Shown here piece after piece: positions 53,125-61,256 of a stretch of 64,000 nt of DNA (the first letter of the stretch is position 1; the number at the start of each line of letters is the position of its first letter). Position numbers and translations under genes: made by a program. The DNA comes from JAPLFM01 sp964650885 (GTDB lineage: Bacteria; Bacteroidota; Ignavibacteria; Kapaibacteriales; UBA2268). The DNA lies in the NCBI GenBank assembly GCA_964650885.1, contig CAZYXG010000007.1, forward strand, positions 14,226-78,225, read 5' to 3'. The notes beneath the pieces were generated by a model. The model saw only the letters and a list, made by a program, of their open reading frames with translations. It did no database searches and had not been told where the DNA came from.

Positions 53125-54672
53125 TTACACTTTTTTGAATGGAATTTCTATAAAAAATTTAGTACCAACTGAAACTTGGCTTTCAAACCAGATTTTTCCA
53201 TTCATTAATTCGACAAATTCTTTGGAAATAACTAAACCTAAACCAGAACCTTCAAAAGATCTTGCTAAGTTATCATCTATTTGGCTGAAAGATTGGAAAA
53301 GTAAATTAAATTTATCTTCTGGAATTCCAATGCCAGTATCTTCTATGGTAAAAAGGATAACAAAATTGTCTTCAGCCTGCTTGCAAATTGCGGTAAAATT
53401 CACAGAACCCTTCAAAGTAAATTTTATAGCATTTCCAAGTATATTCGTTAGAATTTGCCTTAGCTTTTTCCCATCTCCCAAAAGTCTAATTGGCAAATTG
53501 TCGCAAACATCAATTGTTAGCTTTAAGTTCTTCTGTTTTAATTCATTTATGTAGAGATTCGTTAACTCGTCAATAATTTCGAATAATTCAAATTCTGATT
53601 CTTTCAAAGTAATTTTACCAGATTCAATTTTTGTGAAATCTATAATATCATTTATCAATCTGAGTAAATTTTTACCCGAGTGTTTAAGTAGATTTAGGAA
53701 CTTAGTTTGTTTTTCGTTGATTTCACTTTCCAAAAGCAAATCTGTGATGCCAAGTATTCCGTTCAAAGGAGTGCGAAGCTCATGGCTTACTTTTGCTAAA
53801 AATAAACCTTTTGCTTTAGTGCTGGCTTCAGCTTTTTCTTTTGCAAACTCTAGTTCGGCAGTTCGTTCTCTAATTTTTGATTCTAAAAGAGTATTTGAAT
53901 TCAATAAATATTTCTCTTCAAACTTACTTGCAGTAATATCGTTCATTAAAATTACGAAGTAAGTTTGTCTAGAAATTTCATTATATATTTTGGTAGTGTT
54001 TAAAATCATCCAAAATTTTGAGTTCTCTTTATTGCGTAAAACGAATTCAGTTTTTACACTTTGGTTAAGATTTAAAGAATCTATCATCTCGTTAAACTTT
54101 AATTTCTCGGCTTCGTCAAAGAAATCTAGAAATTGTGTGCCAATTAGTTCTTTTCTTGTGTTTGAGAAAAGTGATTCAAATTCTGCATTTGTAAATTTTA
54201 TATTTAAATGCTTATTAATAACTATAATAGGATTGTTTGTTCTATCTAAAGCTGCTTTGAAAATATGGATAAACTTATTTTTCTCATCAAGGTCTTTTTG
54301 AAGTAAGGCTTTCTCTTTTAATCTCGTAATTATTCTTTTGAGTTTCGTGGTGTCAATTGGTTTGATTATGTATTCGTTTATACCAATTTGTATTGATTCG
54401 ATTAATATGTCTGCTTCATTCAAAGCAGAAGCTAACACAATCGGTACTTCTTGATTAATTTCACGTATTTTTTGTGCCATTATCAAACCATTCATTAATG
54501 GCATAGATATGTCGCTAATAATTAAGTCTGGTTTCTCTTTTTGATATAAAGCCAGACCTTCCTTGCCATTTATAGCAGTGATTATATGCGAAGCAAATTT
54601 CTTAGCAATCATAGAAATGACTTGCATAGAAACATTGTCGTCTTCGACAACCATAATTGTAAATTTATGCAT
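53125..54672 (-). CDS. Hybrid sensor histidine kinase (REC-PAS-HisKA-HATPase)
   Basis: The 515-residue soluble protein opens with a receiver domain (D54 in IISDISMPLMNG, K104 in IIKPID). A PAS domain follows (DRTNNPIIVINKHLNIKFTN), then a coiled coil, the HisKA box with H297 (FLAKVSHELRTPLNGILGIT) and an HATPase with ILTNILGNAIKFT, IEDTGIGIPEDKF and GSGLGLVISKEFVELMNG. There is no membrane helix, so input should come through the receiver domain and PAS. A TAATTTTG at 54684-54677 lies only five bases before the ATG, which would give a nearly leaderless message. The adjacent single-domain regulator is the likely partner. Confidence 0.9.
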   Translation of the reverse strand: MHKFTIMVVEDDNVSMQVISMIAKKFASHIITAINGKEGLALYQKEKPDLIISDISMPLMNGLIMAQKIREINQEVPIVLASALNEADILIESIQIGINEYIIKPIDTTKLKRIITRLKEKALLQKDLDEKNKFIHIFKAALDRTNNPIIVINKHLNIKFTNAEFESLFSNTRKELIGTQFLDFFDEAEKLKFNEMIDSLNLNQSVKTEFVLRNKENSKFWMILNTTKIYNEISRQTYFVILMNDITASKFEEKYLLNSNTLLESKIRERTAELEFAKEKAEASTKAKGLFLAKVSHELRTPLNGILGITDLLLESEINEKQTKFLNLLKHSGKNLLRLINDIIDFTKIESGKITLKESEFELFEIIDELTNLYINELKQKNLKLTIDVCDNLPIRLLGDGKKLRQILTNILGNAIKFTLKGSVNFTAICKQAEDNFVILFTIEDTGIGIPEDKFNLLFQSFSQIDDNLARSFEGSGLGLVISKEFVELMNGKIWFESQVSVGTKFFIEIPFKKV

Positions 54673-54774
54673 AGGTCAAAATTAATCAAAAAAATTGTAA
54701 TTGTAATTTCGTTTCATAAATTACAAAAAATAATTTAATTAAAACTAATTGAAGCCAATGATTTTTATTTGATA

Positions 54775-55560
54775 TTACGCTTGATATCGTTCGAGAGTGA
54801 AGTGTTCGCCAAGGTATCTTTTTCTAACTTCTTCATTTTGAGCAATTTCAGCACTTGTACCTGATATATATATGCTGCCATCTATTAGAATATTTGCTCT
54901 ATCGGAAATTGATAAAGTTTCGTGGACATTGTGGTCGGTAATTAAGATTCCTATGCCTTTTTCTTTCAATTTGAAAACAATGTGCATAATATCATCTACT
55001 GCAATTGGGTCTATACCAGCAAATGGCTCATCTAACAAGATGAATTTGGGATTCACAGCCAAAGCACGTGCTATTTCGCAGCGGCGGCGTTCCCCACCAG
55101 AAAGCATATAGCCCTTGCTTTTGCGGATGTGGGTGATGTGGAAGTCTTCAAGAAGTTCTTCTAATTTTTCTTTTCTTTCATTTCGTTTCAAATTTTGAAT
55201 TTCAAGAATAGCCATAATGTTATCTTCCACAGACATTTTGCGAAAGATTGACGGCTCTTGTGGCAAATAACTAATCCCCATTCTTGCTCGCTTATACATA
55301 GATTTATTAGTAATTTCTTTGCCATCTATGAATACGCTGCCTTCTGTAGGTTGAATCATCCCAACAATCATATAGAATGTAGTAGTTTTTCCAGCACCAT
55401 TTGGCCCCAATAGCCCTACTATTTCACCTTGTCGGACATCGAAAGAGACTCCTTTGACAACAGTTCGCTGTTTATATTTCTTTACTAAATTCTTGGTTAC
55501 AAGTGTGCTTCCACTAAAGACTTTTTCTTCAACTAAAATCTCTTCTTGACTTTCTTCCAT
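54775..55560 (-). CDS. lptB: LPS export ABC transporter ATPase LptB
   Basis: The 261-residue ATPase has Walker A GLLGPNGAGKTTTFYMIVGM, the family-specific YKRARMGISYLPQEPSIFRKMSVEDN, the signature YMLSGGERRRCEIARALA and Walker B FILLDEPFAGIDPIAVDDI. This wording is that of LptB, which powers extraction of lipopolysaccharide from the inner membrane with LptF and LptG. About 20 extra acidic residues precede the ABC domain. Its start overlaps the htrA stop by one base (TAATG), so the two are translationally coupled. Other Lpt partners are not adjacent; an OstA-like protein is at 2464-3744. Confidence 0.92.
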   Translation of the reverse strand: MEESQEEILVEEKVFSGSTLVTKNLVKKYKQRTVVKGVSFDVRQGEIVGLLGPNGAGKTTTFYMIVGMIQPTEGSVFIDGKEITNKSMYKRARMGISYLPQEPSIFRKMSVEDNIMAILEIQNLKRNERKEKLEELLEDFHITHIRKSKGYMLSGGERRRCEIARALAVNPKFILLDEPFAGIDPIAVDDIMHIVFKLKEKGIGILITDHNVHETLSISDRANILIDGSIYISGTSAEIAQNEEVRKRYLGEHFTLERYQA

Positions 55561-56702
55561 TATTTCTTTCTTTTTAAGTTCTTTAATTTTAAGCTAATTT
55601 CAACACTTTTATCATCGCGCTGTATTATCATTCTTATTGTTTGGTCGGTGAAGCCATCTTTGATTACAACAAGCAAATCTTCCTCACGATATATTTTCAC
55701 TCCTTCTGCTTCCAAGATTATATCACCTGGCTCAAGACCAGAAACATCTCCAGGGGAATTGCGAGAAATACTAAATACAACTACACCACGAGTTTTTTTA
55801 ATCCCCAAATACTTTGCCAAATTTTCATCTAACTCTCTAACGTTGATTCCTGTATCGAAATCACGTTGAATTTCTTTATGTTCTTTGATTAAATCAACAA
55901 TTTGTTTCACTCTATTTATTGGAATTGAATAGCCAATACCAATGCTTCCAGCTCCAAGAGTTCCCTGAGAAGTTGAGAAAATAACTGTATTCATGCCAAT
56001 TACTTCGCCATTTGAATTTACCAATGGCCCGCCAGAATTACCTGAGCTAATAGCAGCATCGGTTTGAATCATATTTCTATAAACTCTTGTTATGTTATTT
56101 TCTTGATGGATGAAGTTAACTCCACTATTGGAAATTACACCTACAGTAACAGTTGGCTTTGAATTCACATCGAAAAGCCCAAAAGGATTACCAAAAGCAA
56201 TTGCCCATTCGCCAATCATTAAATCATCGGAATCGCCAAGTTTCAAATAAGGCAAATCACTTTCGCCTTCCAATTTCAGTAAAGCTACATCGCTTGTGGC
56301 GTCCGATCCAATTATTTTTGCTTCTAACTGTCGGCCATCTGTCATTGAAACAACTACCTTAGTGGCATTGCCAGCTACGTGGTGGTTAGTCAATATATAT
56401 CCATCTTTGGAAATGATAAATCCAGTACCGAGTCCTTTCACTTCGTAGTTTTCAACTCTTGGTTTTGAATTGAAAAATTGCTTGAAGAATGGGTCTATCA
56501 TCATATCGTCGAATGGGGAGCGATAAACTACTTGTTTCATTTCAGTTACGTTTATGCCCACTATTGCTGGACTTACCTTTTTAATAGCAGTTGTGAGTGC
56601 ATTTTTTCTGCTCGAACTAACATCATCGGAAATTGCTTTTTGCAAAGAACTTGAAGAAATTATCAAGTAAAGAATAATTACAAAGAAATGTTTCATTTTC
56701 AT
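55560..56702 (-). CDS. Periplasmic HtrA/DegQ-type serine protease
   Basis: The 380-residue protease has a signal peptide (MKMKHFFVIILYLIISSSSL), a trypsin-like domain with catalytic triad H108 (TNHHVAG), D138 (TSDVALL) and S223 (SSGNSGGPL), and one C-terminal PDZ domain (NSPGDVSGLEPGDIILEAEG). A single PDZ resembles DegS or short DegQ forms. It degrades or refolds misfolded envelope proteins. Coupling to lptB suggests a shared role in outer-membrane assembly and stress, which is inference. It is divergent from priA. Confidence 0.92.
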   Translation of the reverse strand: MKMKHFFVIILYLIISSSSLQKAISDDVSSSRKNALTTAIKKVSPAIVGINVTEMKQVVYRSPFDDMMIDPFFKQFFNSKPRVENYEVKGLGTGFIISKDGYILTNHHVAGNATKVVVSMTDGRQLEAKIIGSDATSDVALLKLEGESDLPYLKLGDSDDLMIGEWAIAFGNPFGLFDVNSKPTVTVGVISNSGVNFIHQENNITRVYRNMIQTDAAISSGNSGGPLVNSNGEVIGMNTVIFSTSQGTLGAGSIGIGYSIPINRVKQIVDLIKEHKEIQRDFDTGINVRELDENLAKYLGIKKTRGVVVFSISRNSPGDVSGLEPGDIILEAEGVKIYREEDLLVVIKDGFTDQTIRMIIQRDDKSVEISLKLKNLKRKK

Positions 56703-56791
56703 AGCTTATATTGTCTTTTTAATAATTTTCAATTTGTGAATTTTCAATTTACAGATTTACGATTGAATCTAACAAATATTACGTAAATAGA

Positions 56792-59227
56792 GTGCAAGAA
56801 GTTTTAGAAATTATAGTTCCAGTCAATTTAGACCAAAAGTTTTCCTATTTGCCAATAGCCGAAAGTGGAAATGAGCTGCATATAGGTAAGCGTGTATTGG
56901 TAAACTTTGCTGGTAAAGTAATTACTGGAGTTGTTTATGGCATTAGAGATTTGGAGGATGTTAGAAAAGAGTTTAATCCAGACAAATTAAAACAAATTGT
57001 TAAGATTCTTGATACCGAACCGCTTATTAGCTCTAATTTATTTCAACTTGCTGAACATATCGCTAGATACTATATTTGCTCAATTGGGGAAGCAATCAAG
57101 CCAATGCTTCCAGCTTTCTTTAACATAAAGGCTGTTACAAGAGCGAAATTCAATGATAATTTCATTTTCGGCTACGACATTAGTAAGAGCTTAAAAAAGA
57201 AAATCTCTGCAATAAAGCCGAATACTTTCATTGACATCACTACTTTGCTAAAGGAATATAAAATTAGCAAAACTGAAATGGAACTTCTTTATTATTTGAA
57301 CATTGTGAAGTTGCACAAAAAAATTGACGATGAAATTCGTATTCCCAAACTTTTCAAAATAAAAATATCGAGCAATATTTTTGATATTATAGATACAGTA
57401 AGAAATGAGCTGGACAATAAAACCAAATTGAAATTAAATAGTTTGTTGGATTTTGTTAATGAAGAAAATCATTATACTATTGGCGATATAACTAGAGAAT
57501 TTAAAATTACAATTAAATTATTCAAAAGTTTTATTGAAAAAAGACTTTTCACATTGGAAGAAACTTTTTTAGAGAATACAGAGTTCTTGCCGCCATTTGA
57601 CTTGAATAGCAGCCAAAGAGATGTGTTTGAAAAGGTTTTGCTAAATTATCAAAAAAACTATGTTTATTTATTGCAAGGGATTACTGGCAGCGGCAAAACC
57701 TTAGTCTATTTATATTTAATAAATGAAGTGCTGAAACACAATCAAACCGTTATTGTGCTTATTCCAGAAATTTATTTGACCACTCAACTCTTGAATAGAT
57801 TTGAAAATGTTTTCCCAAATCAAATTGCAGTGCTGCATAGCAAAGTGCTTGGCTCTGAAAAAGAAAAAGCTTATAAATTAATACTAGGAGGCAAATATAA
57901 AATAGTTATTGGAGCTCGCTCGGCTATTTTTGCACCAATAAGCAACTTGGGAATGATTATCGTGGACGAAGAACACGACCAAAGTTATAAGCAGGATAGC
58001 CCAAACCCACGATATAATGGGCGAGACTTGGCAATAATGCGTTCTAAATTGGAAGGATGCACTTGTTTGCTTGGCTCTGCCACACCTTCAATAGAATCGT
58101 TTTATAATGTACAGCAAGGGAAATTCCAATATTTGGAATTGATAGAAAGAGCCGAAAAAGCTAAACTGCCTGATATTGAAGTAGTTGACTTAATTTCTGC
58201 GAAAGAAAATAATGAATTGATGGGAACATTCACTAAGTATTTAATTGAGCAAATAGCTAAAAACAAAAAAAGAAACTTAGTTTCCATTATATTTAATAAT
58301 AGAAGGGGATATTCAAATATAGTCGAATGTCCTGACTGTGGGAATGTGGAGCAATGCAAAAATTGCGATGTGACACTTACATACCATAAAGAAAAAAATG
58401 AGCTAATGTGCCATTATTGCGATTATAAAATTAAGCTAAAAAATATTTGTGCAAAATGTGGCTCCGATAAATATAATTATATTGGCTATGGCACACAGAA
58501 AATAGAAGAAATAAGCTCAGAATTATTCGAGAACTACAGCATATTGAGATTAGATTCCGATGTGACTAACCAAAAAGGAGCAAAACAATCTTACCATTCC
58601 GATATTAAAAATGGGAAATATGATATTATAATAGGTACTCAACTTGTTTCTAAGGGGTTGGACTATCCAAATATTGGGCTTATAGGTGTGCTGAATGCCG
58701 ATTATAGTTTATATATAAATGATTTCCGATCCAGCGAAAGAACTTACCAATTGCTATCGCAGCTTTCTGGTAGGGCAGGGCGGAATAAAGATTTGGAAAG
58801 CAAAGTGATTATCCAAACAAAGGAAAGCAGAAATCCATTGTTTTATTATTTGATTAAAAACAGCACTAAACAATTTTTGCAAAGTGAATTGGAACTAAGA
58901 AAAAAAGCAGACTTGCCTCCATACTCACGCTTGGTGATGATAGAATTTAATTCATTGGATAAATTCGAGCCAAATAAAATGGCAAAACTTTTCTTTAATA
59001 ATTTTCTGCGAGAAAGCTATTTTAGAATATATCCTCCTCTTGTTCCAGAAATATCATATATTCAGAAGATGCACAGATGCGTAGTGGTGCTGAAAGTGAA
59101 TAAAGAAAAAGACAAATCTGGCAAAAGATTCTCACAAAAAATAAAAGAATATTTTTCCGAAAATGCGAAAGAATATATGAAAGTAACTGTGAAAGTGAAT
59201 GTTGATATTCAAAACCCAGTGAATTAG
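56792..59227 (+). CDS. priA: Primosomal replication restart helicase PriA
   Basis: The 811-residue protein starts with GTG; no ATG precedes the conserved N-terminal DNA-binding domain (EIIVPVNLDQKFSYLP). The helicase core has Walker A GITGSGKT near residue 296, DEEH in IIVDEEHDQSYKQD near residue 392 and LLGSATPSIES. The zinc-binding insertion is complete (CPDCGNVEQCKNCDVTLTYH followed by CHYCDYK and CAKCGSDK). GTQLVSKGLDYPNIGL and QLSGRAGRN complete motifs V and VI. PriA reloads the replisome at stalled forks. The broken restriction-modification locus starts right after its stop codon on the opposite strand. Confidence 0.96.
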   Translation: MQEVLEIIVPVNLDQKFSYLPIAESGNELHIGKRVLVNFAGKVITGVVYGIRDLEDVRKEFNPDKLKQIVKILDTEPLISSNLFQLAEHIARYYICSIGEAIKPMLPAFFNIKAVTRAKFNDNFIFGYDISKSLKKKISAIKPNTFIDITTLLKEYKISKTEMELLYYLNIVKLHKKIDDEIRIPKLFKIKISSNIFDIIDTVRNELDNKTKLKLNSLLDFVNEENHYTIGDITREFKITIKLFKSFIEKRLFTLEETFLENTEFLPPFDLNSSQRDVFEKVLLNYQKNYVYLLQGITGSGKTLVYLYLINEVLKHNQTVIVLIPEIYLTTQLLNRFENVFPNQIAVLHSKVLGSEKEKAYKLILGGKYKIVIGARSAIFAPISNLGMIIVDEEHDQSYKQDSPNPRYNGRDLAIMRSKLEGCTCLLGSATPSIESFYNVQQGKFQYLELIERAEKAKLPDIEVVDLISAKENNELMGTFTKYLIEQIAKNKKRNLVSIIFNNRRGYSNIVECPDCGNVEQCKNCDVTLTYHKEKNELMCHYCDYKIKLKNICAKCGSDKYNYIGYGTQKIEEISSELFENYSILRLDSDVTNQKGAKQSYHSDIKNGKYDIIIGTQLVSKGLDYPNIGLIGVLNADYSLYINDFRSSERTYQLLSQLSGRAGRNKDLESKVIIQTKESRNPLFYYLIKNSTKQFLQSELELRKKADLPPYSRLVMIEFNSLDKFEPNKMAKLFFNNFLRESYFRIYPPLVPEISYIQKMHRCVVVLKVNKEKDKSGKRFSQKIKEYFSENAKEYMKVTVKVNVDIQNPVN

Positions 59228-59440
59228 TAGGGTCTTTAGTTGAATTAAATGAGTTAATTTATGACCACTAATGATAATAGCTTTTACATATTCAATTTTA
59301 TCTAATTTATACTCCATAATGATAAGCCATTTTTTAGCTTCTTCATCATTTTGTCAGTTATTAAACTTTTGTACAATATCCCCTTCATTTAGAAAGCCAT
59401 TCTTTGCCGTTTGAGCACCAAGTAATTGAGATTTATTCAT
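59228..59440 (-). pseudogene. 5' remnant of a type II restriction endonuclease gene
   Basis: An ATG at 59440, overlapping the methyltransferase stop by eight bases, opens a frame reading MNKSQLLGAQTAKNGFLNE and then GDIVQKFNN, followed by TGA at 59356-59354 and, in the same frame, QNDEEAKKWLIIMEYKLDK and IEYVKAIIISG. The GAQTAKNGF...DIV..FNNW...WL..M.Y wording is what I recall as the N-terminal signature of one type II restriction enzyme group, with Trp where TGA stands. The rest of the enzyme is missing, because priA ends at 59227. The gene is therefore both interrupted and truncated. The family call rests on memory and on position next to the methyltransferase. Confidence 0.6.
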
Positions 59441-60431
59441 TTCTATTTAATACTTCAGTTATTTTTGTTAAAATACTTTTGAGAACATTTATTGAAACAC
59501 TATTGCCAAATTGTTTATAAGCTTGAGTCTCTATTTTGTTAATTTTAAAATTGTCGGGAAAACCTTGTAATCTAGCACATTCTTTTGGAGTAAGTTTTCT
59601 AATATTACCGTTAATTAAATACAAACCTGTTTTTGAACCAATGCCTCCACCATAAGCAGATAGAGTAATCGCATGTCCCAGAGTATGATATATTCTTTCT
59701 CCCTGACCGCCTTTATTAACCTTACCTATTTGAATTGGTTTATTCAATAATTCTATTTGAGCAAAAAGTGAACTTTTAGAATTATATTCTTTGTATATTT
59801 CTATATCATTTCTTAGAATTACCTTAGCATTTTTAGGATTACTTTCCAAAATATCCGAAAGACAAACTTGTGTATTTGGTGGAGTTGGAAATAGGAAATT
59901 ATTTGAATTAATATCATTTCTAAAAGCAACAATATAAATACGTTCTCTATTTTGTGGTAAACCGAAATTACTTGCATTTAGTACTTTTGTATAAACCTAA
60001 TAATTTATATTTTCTAAAGTATGAATAATAGTTTTTAATGTTCTCCCTTCATTATGTTTTTCTAAATTTTTAACATTTTCTAAAAAAAGTACCTTAGGTT
60101 TATGGTAGTGAACAATTCTTACTATTTCAAAAAATAATGTGCCACGAATATCTTCAAAACCTTTCTGTTTTCCAGAAATTGAAAATGCTTGACATGGAAA
60201 TCCTCCTCATAAAATGTCGTGATTTGGAATAACCTTTTCATCAATTTGTGTAATGTCGCCATTTGGTTGAGTCCCAAAATTTTCAAAATATGTTTCGGCC
60301 GCATATTTGTCCCATTCTGAAGCAAATACACATTCAGCCCCATAATCTGAAAGAGCAATATGAAAACCACCTATCCCAGCGAAAAGATCTATGAATTTAT
60401 AGTTGTTCAATATATTTTTTGATTTAGACAA
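59433..60431 (-). pseudogene. DNA cytosine-5 methyltransferase with two in-frame stop codons
   Basis: One frame of 333 codons runs from a TTG at 60431 to TAA at 59435-59433 and shows every main m5C methyltransferase motif in order: motif I FIDLFAGIGGFHIAL, the catalytic GGFPCQAFSISG, LFLENVKNL, NFGLPQNRERIYIV, and the C-terminal RKLTPKECARLQGFPDNF with QFGNSVSI. TGA at codon 75 (60209-60207) falls just before GGFPCQ, and TAG at codon 145 (59999-59997) falls between INY and VYTKVLNA. No frameshift is needed. The length is normal for such enzymes. As read, no active enzyme can form. No ATG start is available; the upstream frame has a stop. Confidence 0.88.
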
Positions 60432-60432
60432 A

Positions 60433-60564
60433 TTATTTGTTTTTCATAAAAATGGGAACTCTTAATAAATATGATAAGGTTGCATAAATTGTTTCAATAT
60501 TAATATTATCAGAACTATTGACATATTTATCTCAATTTGAAATCCAATTAAAATATTTACAAAC
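60433..60564 (-). pseudogene. Coding-like remnant upstream of the methyltransferase
   Basis: A minus-strand frame of 44 codons reads VCKYFNWISN, then TGA at 60534-60532, then DKYVNSSDNINIETIYATLS and YLLRVPIFMKNK, ending at TAA 60435-60433, two bases before the methyltransferase TTG. Composition is protein-like and the end couples tightly to the methyltransferase, as a controller or companion gene would. I recognise no family. The remaining stretch 60565-60669 shows nothing I can support. Confidence 0.35.
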
Positions 60565-60669
60565 CTAAAAAAAATAGAAATTCGTTACAAGAATAGTTTT
60601 AAACGTATAAGTTGAGACTTAATGGCATAAATATTCTTTAGAATTCAATAACTCACTCATACCCGCGCC

Positions 60670-60709
60670 AAAAAAAACAGCCCAACAAATTAATGTAGGG
60701 CTGTTTTAA
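60670..60709 (-). terminator. Rho-independent terminator after rpsP
   Basis: On the minus strand aaaacagccc (60707-60698) pairs perfectly with gggctgtttt (60683-60674), followed by further T residues to 60670. It lies about 22 bases after the rpsP stop codon. Confidence 0.88.
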
Positions 60710-60730
60710 AGAATAAATTTATAAGTAGAA

Positions 60731-61192
60731 TTATTCTGCTGTTTCAGCTGGAGCTTCTTCAGCGGCTGCAACTGGTGCCGCTTCTACTACTGGAGCCTCG
60801 GCAGCTTTTGCAGCAGCTTTTGCTCTATCCGCATCACGTTTTTTTCTGGCAGCTTTCAATCTGCCATGGCGAGCTGTAGCAACTTCTTTGTGCTTTTTCA
60901 CCATATCTTCAATTTCAGTTTCTGTTTTGCCTTTGTGAGCCATAGCTTTTCTAAGCAAAATTCCTTCGTAACTTAATAGTTGGCGAACTATTTCAGTTGG
61001 TTGTGCACCAACGCCTAACCAATACAAAGCACTTTTAGGGTCAATGCTAATTGTGCTTGGAGAAGTGTTTGGATCGTAGTAACCCAATCTTTCTAAATAA
61101 GCACCATCTCTACGAGAGCGAGCATCCATTGCTACGATATCGTAAACTGGATTATGAATTCTACCTTTTCTGCGAAGTCTGATCTTAACCAT
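60731..61192 (-). CDS. rpsP: 30S ribosomal protein S16 with extended C-terminus
   Basis: The 153-residue protein has the S16 core in its first 80 residues (MVKIRLRRKGRIHNPVYDIV, RRDGAYLERLGYYDPNTSPS, ALYWLGVGAQPTEIVRQLL). A basic helical stretch (KKHKEVATARHGRLKAARKK) and an Ala/Glu-rich tail (KAAEAPVVEAAPVAAAEEAP) extend it; such tails are common in FCB-group S16. It follows ffh by 64 bases on the same strand and ends at a strong terminator. The rimM-trmD-rplS genes that often follow rpsP are absent. Confidence 0.96.
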   Translation of the reverse strand: MVKIRLRRKGRIHNPVYDIVAMDARSRRDGAYLERLGYYDPNTSPSTISIDPKSALYWLGVGAQPTEIVRQLLSYEGILLRKAMAHKGKTETEIEDMVKKHKEVATARHGRLKAARKKRDADRAKAAAKAAEAPVVEAAPVAAAEEAPAETAE

Positions 61193-61256
61193 TCTGATTA
61201 AACCTTAATTATAAATTAAAAATGAAATGTTTATTTTCTTTGTTGTTTTTTAAAAA

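Noticed and set aside
60207..60209. Selenocysteine at the methyltransferase TGA
   Set aside because: The position precedes the real catalytic Cys of PCQ, no SECIS-like hairpin is evident, and a second stop (TAG) follows.
59354..60534. Genome-wide reassignment of TGA
   Set aside because: TGA serves as a normal stop in intact genes, for example the biotin carboxylase gene ending at 41936, and Trp is encoded by TGG throughout. Any altered code could only concern the origin of the R-M block.
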